Shown here one piece after another: positions 16,702 to 24,495 of a stretch of DNA of 39,263 bases (the first letter of the stretch is position 1; every line of letters starts with the position of its first letter). Source of the DNA: CAZCJA01 sp964499015 (lineage in GTDB: Bacteria > Elusimicrobiota > Elusimicrobia > F11); the NCBI GenBank assembly GCA_964499015.1, contig CAZCJA010000012.1, positions 1 through 39,263 on the forward strand. Direction: 5' to 3'. The position numbers and the translations under genes were made by a program. The notes beneath the pieces are model-generated. The model was not told the origin of the DNA. It ran no database searches and saw only the letters and a list, made by a program, of their open reading frames with translations.

Positions 16702-17627
16702 TTTCTATAAAAGGAAAAAACATCTTAATAACGGGCGCGAGTGGGTATTTGGCGGCGAACCTCCAGCGTGCGCTCAGCACGTTGGAGTGTTCAGTCTCCC
16801 TGATGAGCCGTTCAAAGAAGACCCGCTACACGGACCGCTCTTTATGGGACAAGGCGTTGGCTAAAATGGATTTCGTCTTTCATTTTGCCGCGCAGACCGA
16901 TGTGGCGTTTGCCGACCAAAATCCCGATGCGGACTACGAAGCCAACGTTTATCCAATGCTGCAAATGCTCGAATCGTGCCGTACGCAGAAGAAACGGCCG
17001 GTAATTTTGTATTCCGGAACCGTGACGCAAATGGGGGTGCCCGTAAAATTGCCGGTTAATGAAACGCCGGTAGACCGGCCAATCACGGTTTATGATTTGC
17101 ACAAGTTAATGGCGGAGCGCATGCTGCTTTATTATTGCCGCAAGGGTTTTGCACGCGGCGCTTCCCTGCGCTTGGCGAACGTTTATGGCCCGGGCCCGCG
17201 CAGTAGTTCGGCCAATCGCGGCGTTATCAACCAAATGATCGTAAAAGCGCTTAAGGGCGAAACGCTGACCGTTTATGGCGACGGTAAAGAAATTCGTGAC
17301 TATATATATGTGCAGGACGTTGTGTCGGCATTTATCGCTGCGGCCGAAAATGGCTCAGCCGTAAACGGCCGCTATTTTGTCATCGGCAGCGGGCAAGGCC
17401 ATTCGATCGCGGATACGATGGCTTTGATCGCAAAAACAGTCGCTCAAAAGAAAGGCCGACGCACGGCTGTGAAGCATGTCCCCCCGCCGGCCCAATCGTC
17501 ACCGATTAATAAACGCAACTTTGTCGCTGATTCTACGCGCTTTCGTAAAGCGACGCGTTGGAACCCGAAAACAGATTTGCAGACAGGACTTGCCCTGACA
17601 GCGGAGGCTTTGTGTCCAAAACCATGA
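16698..17627 (+). CDS. NAD-dependent epimerase/dehydratase (1)
   Basis: This 309-residue extended short-chain dehydrogenase has the Rossmann loop G13-A-S-G16-Y-L-A19; the third glycine of the usual GxxGxxG is Ala. The active-site pair is Y132xxxK136 (YDLHK), preceded by LYSGT (S106). LRLANVYGPGP and the GDGKEIRDYIYVQDVV segment are characteristic of nucleotide-sugar epimerases and reductases. It is the first of three tandem members of this fold, each different in sequence. The product could be a 4-ketoreductase or an epimerase; the fold does not settle that. It is joined to both neighbours by ATGA overlaps. Confidence 0.87.
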   Translation: MISIKGKNILITGASGYLAANLQRALSTLECSVSLMSRSKKTRYTDRSLWDKALAKMDFVFHFAAQTDVAFADQNPDADYEANVYPMLQMLESCRTQKKRPVILYSGTVTQMGVPVKLPVNETPVDRPITVYDLHKLMAERMLLYYCRKGFARGASLRLANVYGPGPRSSSANRGVINQMIVKALKGETLTVYGDGKEIRDYIYVQDVVSAFIAAAENGSAVNGRYFVIGSGQGHSIADTMALIAKTVAQKKGRRTAVKHVPPPAQSSPINKRNFVADSTRFRKATRWNPKTDLQTGLALTAEALCPKP

Positions 17628-18613
17628 AACTACCCAACCTTAAAGGTGAAGACGTTTTAATAACGGGCGGCCTCGGCTTCGTCGGGAGCAATCTCGCGCA
17701 GCTTTGTTGTGAATTGGGTGCGCGTGTGACGATTTACGACTGCTTAGAACCGCGTTCGGGCGGCAACCGGGAAAATATTCGCGAAATAGCCGATGATGTG
17801 AACGTGTTGTTGAACGACACGCGTAACTTTGACGGTTTGTGCAAGGCTGTGAAGAAGAAAAGCCTTATTTTTAATTGCGCGGCGCACACTTCTCATCCGA
17901 TGTCGATGCGCGAACCGTGGTTGGATTTGGAAGTGAATGGAGCGGGCACGATCAATTTGCTTGAAGCGGTACGGCACTATAATGCGGGGGCGAAGATCGT
18001 CCATGTCGGCACAACGACACAGATCGGCAGGATGAAAACATCTCCCGTGACGGAAGATCATTCCGAGTTTCCTATGGACATTTATTCGGCCAACAAGACC
18101 GTCGCTGAGAAATACGTGATGATTTATTCCAATGTGTACAAGATCCCCGCGACATCGATCCGGTTGCCCAATGTCTACGGGCCTCGTTCCAATATCAGAA
18201 GTAGCGAGTTTGGATTCATTAATTACTTTATGGGTCTTGCTCTCCAAGGGAAAAATCTGACCGTCTATGGTTCGGGACAACAATTGCGCAATATCGTCTA
18301 CGTGAAGGACGCCGCGAACGCGCTGGTTATGGCCGCGATAAACAATAGGGCCAACGGTGACGTTTTTTTCGCCAGCGGTGATCATCAAGTGAAAATCATT
18401 GATATCGCCAAATCGATTGTGACCAATTTTAGAAGTGGAAAAGTCCAAAAAGTCCGCTGGCCGAAGCATCGCAAGGCCATTGAGATCGGCGACGCCGTGA
18501 TCTCCAATGCCAAAATAAAGCATCGACTAGGTTGGAAGCCGGTGTGGAGCTTAGATGATGGGCTCGCTGAGACACAGCGTTTTTTATCCTCGCGGCGCGC
18601 GGCGTACATATGA
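17624..18613 (+). CDS. NAD-dependent epimerase/dehydratase (2)
   Basis: The 329-residue enzyme has a full GGLGFVGSNLA cofactor loop (G15-G21), HVGTTTQIG near residue 127 supplying the Ser/Thr, and the catalytic Y154xxxK158 (YSANK). PNVYGPRSN and YGSGQQLRNIVYVKDAANA follow. This is the typical GalE/RmlB-like extended SDR layout. I chose the ATG at 17624, which overlaps the upstream stop as ATGA. A GTG at 17612, four bases after a GGAGG motif, would add four residues and is a real alternative. The substrate is probably a nucleotide sugar of the operon. Confidence 0.87.
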   Translation: MKLPNLKGEDVLITGGLGFVGSNLAQLCCELGARVTIYDCLEPRSGGNRENIREIADDVNVLLNDTRNFDGLCKAVKKKSLIFNCAAHTSHPMSMREPWLDLEVNGAGTINLLEAVRHYNAGAKIVHVGTTTQIGRMKTSPVTEDHSEFPMDIYSANKTVAEKYVMIYSNVYKIPATSIRLPNVYGPRSNIRSSEFGFINYFMGLALQGKNLTVYGSGQQLRNIVYVKDAANALVMAAINNRANGDVFFASGDHQVKIIDIAKSIVTNFRSGKVQKVRWPKHRKAIEIGDAVISNAKIKHRLGWKPVWSLDDGLAETQRFLSSRRAAYI

Positions 18614-19542
18614 GGATCGTCATTACCGGTGCTCTCGGCCACATCGGTTCTCTGTTGCTGCGCGAACTGCCCACGCAGTTTAAAAACCTCTCAATTGTCC
18701 TCATTGATAATTTGGCCACCCAGAGATATTGTTCCCTATTTTTTCTGCCCAAAAGCGGCCGTTACACATTTGTAGAAGCGGATATTTTGACCGCGGATTT
18801 GCACCATCTGTTTAAGGGCGCGGACGCCGTCGTTCATTTGGCGGCGATGGCGGAACCAGAAGGCAGTTTCTTAAAACAAAAAATCGTTTCGGAGGTGAAT
18901 TATCGGGGCACTCAACGGGTCGCCGCCGCGTGTTTAAAGAACGATGTTCCGCTTGTTTTCCCCTCCACCACCAGTGTTTACGGTTCGGAGGACAAGGTGA
19001 TGTCGGAAGACCTTCCCTACTCCCGTTTAAAGCCGCAGAGTCCATACGCGGATACGAAACGTCGCTCGGAACTGCATCTGCATTCGCTTACAAAGCGAGG
19101 ATTGCGTTTCACTATTTTACGTTTCGGCACTATTTTCGGCCCGTCCGTCGGCATGCGTTTTCACACGGCAGTGAACCGTTTTTGCTGGCAGGCCGCTCAC
19201 GGACAACCACTGACGGTTTGGAAGACAGCTTTGGAACAGCGGCGGCCGTATTTGGATGTTCGCGACGCGGTCGGGGCCATCTCTTTTTTTCTCAAGAAAA
19301 AAAGTTATGAAGGCCGCGTCTTTAACGTCGTGACCGACAATTTCACCGTCGCCGAGATCGTAAAAACCATCCGCAAAAACATGGGCGCGTTAAAAATAAA
19401 GCTCGTATCATCAAAAATCATGAACACCCTTTCTTATGATGTCCCGTCTTCAAAAATCAAACGCCTGGGGTTTCGTTTTTGCGGAAATTTGGCCAAGGGC
19501 GTCGCCGACACACTTAACCTTTTGCGCATCCGTCATTCATGA
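18610..19542 (+). CDS. NAD-dependent epimerase/dehydratase (3)
   Basis: The 310-residue extended SDR has GALGHIGSLLL (7-17), VVHLAAMAEP (about 74), PSTTSVYGSED (about 119) and Y146xxxK150 (YADTK). LRFGTIFGPS and RPYLDVRDAVGAISFF complete the nucleotide-sugar epimerase pattern. It diverges clearly from the two preceding SDRs, so the three are unlikely to be redundant. ATGA overlaps at both ends (18610-18613 and 19539-19542) place it firmly in the operon. Confidence 0.87.
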   Translation: MRIVITGALGHIGSLLLRELPTQFKNLSIVLIDNLATQRYCSLFFLPKSGRYTFVEADILTADLHHLFKGADAVVHLAAMAEPEGSFLKQKIVSEVNYRGTQRVAAACLKNDVPLVFPSTTSVYGSEDKVMSEDLPYSRLKPQSPYADTKRRSELHLHSLTKRGLRFTILRFGTIFGPSVGMRFHTAVNRFCWQAAHGQPLTVWKTALEQRRPYLDVRDAVGAISFFLKKKSYEGRVFNVVTDNFTVAEIVKTIRKNMGALKIKLVSSKIMNTLSYDVPSSKIKRLGFRFCGNLAKGVADTLNLLRIRHS

Positions 19543-20636
19543 AGCGCGTTCTGACGATTCAGGAGTCCAGCGGCAAGTCCCCTCAGGATGTCGTGCGGGG
19601 CCGGATCTTTAAACCGTTGTTTGCCAAAGACGGAGTGCAGGCGGACTATGCGGGACGTATACCGGGGCTGTTTACTACTCACGTTACGGGACATGCCAGA
19701 ATTATCGGCTTTTTTCTGCGTTCAATACCCGGCCGTCTGATTACGAAGATTTTTTCGCCGTTGGTCACGTGGGCCAAAGAACGTTGGATTTTTTACATCG
19801 CCGGGCGTTACGACGTTATTCATCTGATCAAAGTCGAGTCGTCCGCTTTTGTGGCGCAATTACGACGCCGATCGAAAGCAAGACTGGTTTACGATATCGC
19901 CGACGCCATGTGGCTTCCCCGCAACTCACCAAAAGAAAAGAATCTTCAGTCCATTCTTTCCATGGTTGACGCGGTCACCTGCGATAATTCATACGTGCTG
20001 TCCTATTCCAGCTCTTTTAATAAGCACGGCTATCTTTATCCCTCCGCTTCGCAGGTCGAGAGCTTCGATGTACATCGGCCGATCAAGAAGCCATCGGATT
20101 CAAACGGGAAAATTACCCTGGGCTGGATCGGAAGTCCGTCCACGCTGTTCAATTTGTTCCTCATATGGGAAGCGCTTGAGGACGTCTTTAAGGCGCACAA
20201 AAATATTCATTTGCATATCGTCGGCGTTGGTTATGATTCTTCTCTATTGCCACGTTTTGAGAACGTCAACCATTCAACCGTCGCGCAATACGACTCGCGA
20301 ACAATGGTCGACGAAGTCCTAAAAATGGACATCGGCCTTTTCCCGCTTATGGATGTGGAGAATTCTCTGGCCCGCGGAATACTCAAGGCTTTGATCTACA
20401 TGAGCGGCGAGGCGGCAGTGGTTGCTTCGCCAATCGGCGATTGCCCGGACTTAATTACGAATGAAGTTAACGGCCTCTTGGCCGAAGGCAATAATGATTG
20501 GACCGAGAAAATAGGCATGTTGATACGCGATCATTCGATGCGTAAAAAAATAGCCACCGAAGGCCTCAAGACGGTGCGTGAAAAATACACCTTGATCCAT
20601 TCATACGAGCATTTGAAAAAAGCGTTGAATATCTAA
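19539..20636 (+). CDS. GT-B glycosyltransferase (GT4-like)
   Basis: This 365-residue protein has a C-terminal GT4-like nucleotide-sugar-binding half: ITLGWIGSPSTLFNLFLIWEA (donor-loop strand, about 193-213, split around its middle), LHIVGVGYDSSLLPRF, then a loop with MDIGLFPLMDVENSLARGILKALIYM replacing the usual ExFGxxxxEAM pattern. It ends GLKTVREKYTLIHSYEHL. The N-terminal half is divergent and lacks the common GGxE loop. It probably adds one residue to the lipid-linked glycan in the cytoplasm. Coupling to the SDR is by ATGA; the flippase starts one base after its stop. Confidence 0.78.
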   Translation: MKRVLTIQESSGKSPQDVVRGRIFKPLFAKDGVQADYAGRIPGLFTTHVTGHARIIGFFLRSIPGRLITKIFSPLVTWAKERWIFYIAGRYDVIHLIKVESSAFVAQLRRRSKARLVYDIADAMWLPRNSPKEKNLQSILSMVDAVTCDNSYVLSYSSSFNKHGYLYPSASQVESFDVHRPIKKPSDSNGKITLGWIGSPSTLFNLFLIWEALEDVFKAHKNIHLHIVGVGYDSSLLPRFENVNHSTVAQYDSRTMVDEVLKMDIGLFPLMDVENSLARGILKALIYMSGEAAVVASPIGDCPDLITNEVNGLLAEGNNDWTEKIGMLIRDHSMRKKIATEGLKTVREKYTLIHSYEHLKKALNI

Positions 20637-20637
20637 T

Positions 20638-22155
20638 ATGAAAATTTCCCCGATTTTCTCCCGAGGCGATTTGTCGAAAGCACTGCCGATCATCGTCCTT
20701 TCTATTTTGGCCCAGCTTGTTGGTATCATTACCCATTCCGTGATTGCGAAGCAGTTTGGCGCGGGCGGTGAAATCGACGCCTACACGGCTGCAATGAGCC
20801 CCGCCCAATATATTTCATCCGTCTTGTTTAACCCGATTACCTATCTTTTCTTGCCGATCTATATAAATTATCTAAGCAAATTCAACTTAGAGGACGTTGA
20901 AGAACTGGTTTCCGGCGTTATTTTTATTTTCTTGAGCGCGGTCGCGCTGATGGTTGTTTTAGGGATCGTGTTTGCGGACGAAATTCTGGGACTCGTGACG
21001 CCCGGGCTTTCTCCCACCAGCGCAGATCTCTCGCACAAACTTAGTCTGATCATATGGCCGGCACTGATCGGAAGCCTTTTAATCAACGTGCAAACGTCGA
21101 TTTGTCAGGCCAAACAGCGTTTTATCCTGCAGGGCTTAAGCGTCGTCATCGGGGCCGTCGCCAATCTCGCCATCATTACCTTTTCGATTAAGAACCTGGG
21201 CGTTTTCGGCATTGCGTTCGGTTATGTCGCCAGTATCTTCGTCCAGGTTGCGTTGTTATGGCTGGTCATGCCAAGTTTAAAGATCCAGTTTCCCTCCTCC
21301 TTTTTGAAGAACAAAGGAGTTCAGGCTTTCTTTGTCGGCTTACTGCCGTTTATATTATTGAACGTGTTTTCCCGCCTTATACCGATGGTTGAACGTCACT
21401 ATGCGTCAGAGCTGCAGGCCGGGTCGCTGTCGTATCTGAATTATTCTTCGAAGTTATTCTTGGGCTTTACGATCCTTGTCTCGACCGGAATCCCGACGAT
21501 TGCTTTTCCCAAGATGGCCAATAATTACTTCGGCGATGATAAATCCGATTTTAGCCGGTCGTTTTTTTCCTCATTGCGCTACATGTGGCTCCTGATCGCG
21601 CCTCTTATTGCCTTCGGTCTTATTTTCTCCCTACCGTTTGTGAAATTTATTTTTGAAAAAGGAAAATTTTCTCCCCAAGACAGTTTGATTGTCTCAAACC
21701 TACTCCAAATTTATTTGTTTTCGCTCGTGGGGATGGGGTTGGGCAACATCACAAATAAAGTGTTTTATATTTTTGGCTATACGCGGTTAGTGGCGATAGC
21801 GGGGGTTGTCGAGAGCGCTCTATACGTTAGCCTGACGGCTTTTTTGTTCAAGCTTTACGGTCTGATGGGCATCGCTTTAAGTTACGTTTTTTATTTCAAC
21901 TTATCGTTGGTCTGGCAGTTTTTGTTTTTCCGATTCAAGCTCGGCATCCGTATTGACGCAAAATTTGCCAGCCATTTTCTGCAGATAGGTTGCTGGGCTG
22001 CTATTGCGGCAATCGTAACGAAACTATCGACGTCTTTTTTGTCTGGCCATTTTCTGCCGCTTTTGATCGGCGCTCCGATTGGAGCTGGTTTATACTTAGG
22101 CGGGCTTATTCTTACGGGGAAAATTAACAATCCGCTGCGATCTTTAAAAGAATGA
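20638..22155 (+). CDS. MurJ/Wzx-type (MOP superfamily) lipid-linked glycan flippase
   Basis: The 505-residue polytopic protein has about 13-14 hydrophobic segments. It shows MurJ-like features: an early IVLSILAQLVGIITHSVIAK helix, FGAGGEIDAYTAAM, and FEKGKFSPQDSLIVSNLL, which parallels the FExGxF segment of MurJ proteins. The position in a polysaccharide operon between two glycosyltransferases argues that it moves the repeat-unit lipid across the membrane, as Wzx does. Acting as the cell's peptidoglycan MurJ is possible but less likely. The 3' end overlaps the next glycosyltransferase by ATGA. Confidence 0.87.
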   Translation: MKISPIFSRGDLSKALPIIVLSILAQLVGIITHSVIAKQFGAGGEIDAYTAAMSPAQYISSVLFNPITYLFLPIYINYLSKFNLEDVEELVSGVIFIFLSAVALMVVLGIVFADEILGLVTPGLSPTSADLSHKLSLIIWPALIGSLLINVQTSICQAKQRFILQGLSVVIGAVANLAIITFSIKNLGVFGIAFGYVASIFVQVALLWLVMPSLKIQFPSSFLKNKGVQAFFVGLLPFILLNVFSRLIPMVERHYASELQAGSLSYLNYSSKLFLGFTILVSTGIPTIAFPKMANNYFGDDKSDFSRSFFSSLRYMWLLIAPLIAFGLIFSLPFVKFIFEKGKFSPQDSLIVSNLLQIYLFSLVGMGLGNITNKVFYIFGYTRLVAIAGVVESALYVSLTAFLFKLYGLMGIALSYVFYFNLSLVWQFLFFRFKLGIRIDAKFASHFLQIGCWAAIAAIVTKLSTSFLSGHFLPLLIGAPIGAGLYLGGLILTGKINNPLRSLKE

Positions 22156-23255
22156 AACGTTTAAAACTGATTTTGACGATCCCCTCGCTCGCCGTCGGCG
22201 GGGCTGAGCGCGTGGCGGCAAATTTGGCTAACGTTTGGGTAGATGACGGCCACGCCGTTACAATTTTGACCTGGGATAACGGACGCGTTCCCCCCTTTTT
22301 TTCGCTTAACCCGCAGATCGTTCATCAATCAATGGACATCGCTGGCGACTCCTCGAATTTTTTTAGCGCGTTTATGGCCAATTTTCGGCGGATTCGCGTA
22401 CTTCGCGATCTTGTGTGCGAAAGCCGGCCCGATTACGTGATTTCATTTTTGGACCGGACAAACATCACCACGGTCTTCGCTCTTATGGGTACTGGTATCC
22501 CCGTTATAGCAGCGGAACGCAGCGACCCCCGCGCGAATCCCAAGGAAACGCTTTGGCGGCTGCTGCGTTCGCTCGCTTATCCTTTTGCCAGTGCCCTCGT
22601 CGTTCAAACCGAAGAAGCCAAGAACTATTTTAGCGCCGCGATCAGCCGAAAAACGGCCGTCATTCATAATCCGGTCGCGCCACTGACAAAAAAGGAACCC
22701 ATTAAGTTCCCACTGCGCCGTCCGGCCATTGTTTCCGTCGGCCGTTTGGATTGGATTAAAGGTTACGACGTACTTCTCCGTGCAATCGTTAGTGTCCATA
22801 AGCGATTTCCTCAGTGGATGTGTTACATTGTTGGAGATGGTAAAGACCGGGCTTCGTTGGAAGTTTTGCGTGACTCACTCGGCTTGAGCGCTGTGGTTCA
22901 ATTTCTTGGACAGAACGAAAATCCAGCATCTTTTTTAGATCAAGCTGATCTTTTTGTTTGTCCATCGCGCGTGGATGGGTTTCCGAACGCGTTGTGCGAG
23001 GCGATGGCGGCAGGATTGCCGGTGATTTCTGCTGCAACGGCGGGGGCCGCAGCGATTGTCCGGGACGATGTTGACGGGATACTCGTGCCGGCTGATGATG
23101 CAGACGCTCTTGCGGCGGCGATTTCGGTACTTTTAGCGGACGATGAGAAAAGGAAGCGATTGGCTGAAAAGGCGCTGGAAATTCAGGAACGGTTCTCCGC
23201 GAAAAAGGCGTACGAACAATGGTCGATGTTGTTTAAGACCATAGGTGGTGCTTGA
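22152..23255 (+). CDS. GT4-family glycosyltransferase (last gene of sugar operon)
   Basis: This 367-residue GT4 enzyme is of standard length. The N-terminal acceptor loop reads IPSLAVGGAERVAANLA (10-26). The donor half has PAIVSVGRLDWIKGYDVLL (about 194-212), CYIVGDGKDRASLEVL, FLGQNENPASFL and the acidic motif PSRVDGFPNALCEAMAAG (about 277). It probably adds a hexose from an NDP or UDP donor. The stop lies 23 bp inside the 3' end of the opposing GT39-like gene, so there is no room for a separate terminator. Confidence 0.92.
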   Translation: MKRLKLILTIPSLAVGGAERVAANLANVWVDDGHAVTILTWDNGRVPPFFSLNPQIVHQSMDIAGDSSNFFSAFMANFRRIRVLRDLVCESRPDYVISFLDRTNITTVFALMGTGIPVIAAERSDPRANPKETLWRLLRSLAYPFASALVVQTEEAKNYFSAAISRKTAVIHNPVAPLTKKEPIKFPLRRPAIVSVGRLDWIKGYDVLLRAIVSVHKRFPQWMCYIVGDGKDRASLEVLRDSLGLSAVVQFLGQNENPASFLDQADLFVCPSRVDGFPNALCEAMAAGLPVISAATAGAAAIVRDDVDGILVPADDADALAAAISVLLADDEKRKRLAEKALEIQERFSAKKAYEQWSMLFKTIGGA

Positions 23256-24495
23256 CCGCGAGGGCGATATCACGGAGCCGACTGGCGAACGGCCAGATCA
23301 ATAAATTCATCCCCATCCAAGAAAGCACCGTGACCTGGAAAACCGGTCGCGTCCATTTTTCCCACAGATAAGAGACTCCAAACGCCGCCAATAAAATGAT
23401 TCCTGGAGCGATAGGCTGGCGATACCGCGCTGCGACGCCGCCTACTACGCAGTACAAAGCCATGGAGCCGGCTACATATCCAAGTAACAAAAGGCCCGCG
23501 CGGTCTTTGCTTCGGCAAATGCCATACGCACCGTATAGCCATAGGGGCAAAAGAAAAATCATGGTAACGTCGAAGGCTGGGCGGAACGGATAGAACATTA
23601 CGCCAAGACCGTACACCCAAACGCTGAGCTTTGTCTTTAGTGACGTATCGCGATAGACCTCTTTGGCTTTTTTATTGAAATATTCGTTGCGTTCGATTTC
23701 ATCCTGGATGTCCGTATACAACGTATCGCTCGGCGCTTTGCCCAACTCTACCAGCGGACGCTGAATTCCATAGTAAAGGCTTGCTCCGCTTAAGGTGGTT
23801 CCGATAATGATTCGGTCAAAGACGAGATAATTACGTACGACCCATGCGCCGGATAAGGACAAAAAAACGACAGCGTAAATTATTGACTTCCTTCCCTCCG
23901 TAATAATCATGTACAAGCCGCCAAGGATGCCCCACAACAGGCCTTCCGGCCTTGTTAAACCTAAGGCGCCGGCCGTAAGTCCAAGCAGGCTGTAGCGCCA
24001 AAAGCGGGCGCTTTTTCGGAACAGGAGAAAGAAGAATAGAGCGATTAGAAATATATACAAGGTCTCCGTAAGCACATGGACGGTTCCCTCAAACATGTCG
24101 AAATAAAGGGCGGCGAAAAGGCCGACCGATAAGGCTGCGTTTTCCGAAATAATAAGCCGGCCAGCTTGATACAGGAAGAGGCACGCCAGCGCGCTTAAAA
24201 CGGCCTGGAGAAGTTGAACAACTAATATATTCACACCGAAAAATAAATAAATCATCGCCAAGAATAAGGGATAGGCCGGTACGCGATGTGCTCTTAGTCC
24301 TGAATCGTTGATGTACTGCCCTTTTTCCAGAAGGTTTAGAGCAGAGGAATGATAGCCGGCCGCATCGTCCGTCAATACGGTGTTATGGTTGGACGTTATA
24401 AGGATGAAAATAACCCGCACGCCAAGCGCCAGCATGAATAAGAAGAGAATCCTCTTCGAGGGCAAGCGATTAAGAAACCACATTTTTTTCGCCAT
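23233..24495 (-). CDS. GT39/ArnT-like membrane glycosyltransferase (2)
   Basis: The 420-residue polytopic protein has the GT39/PMT_2 layout. After the first helix comes a loop with TDDAAGYHSSALNLLEKGQY and RVPAYPLFLAM, then about ten helices. The DD pair in loop one (TDDA) is a candidate for the catalytic acid. It parallels the 10083-11471 protein at several motifs (SALNLLEKGQY against AANLLEHGTYS; PAYPLFLA against PIYPLFLA). It would act on the extracytoplasmic side using a polyprenyl-phosphate sugar. The start ATG at 24495 overlaps the preceding GT4 gene by 26 bp; ATG 24483 is an alternative. It is last in the pilMNOPQ-GT4-GT39 series. Confidence 0.8.
   Translation of the reverse strand: MAKKMWFLNRLPSKRILFLFMLALGVRVIFILITSNHNTVLTDDAAGYHSSALNLLEKGQYINDSGLRAHRVPAYPLFLAMIYLFFGVNILVVQLLQAVLSALACLFLYQAGRLIISENAALSVGLFAALYFDMFEGTVHVLTETLYIFLIALFFFLLFRKSARFWRYSLLGLTAGALGLTRPEGLLWGILGGLYMIITEGRKSIIYAVVFLSLSGAWVVRNYLVFDRIIIGTTLSGASLYYGIQRPLVELGKAPSDTLYTDIQDEIERNEYFNKKAKEVYRDTSLKTKLSVWVYGLGVMFYPFRPAFDVTMIFLLPLWLYGAYGICRSKDRAGLLLLGYVAGSMALYCVVGGVAARYRQPIAPGIILLAAFGVSYLWEKWTRPVFQVTVLSWMGMNLLIWPFASRLRDIALAVKHHLWS

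Noticed and set aside
17744..18523. A 259-codon open frame on the minus strand opposite epimerase 2.
   Set aside because: The plus-strand epimerase has all catalytic motifs. The antisense frame has none and is explained by its codon pattern.
18385..18752. Open minus-strand frames across the epimerase 2 / epimerase 3 junction.
   Set aside because: They overlap two clear SDR genes joined by ATGA and carry no motif.
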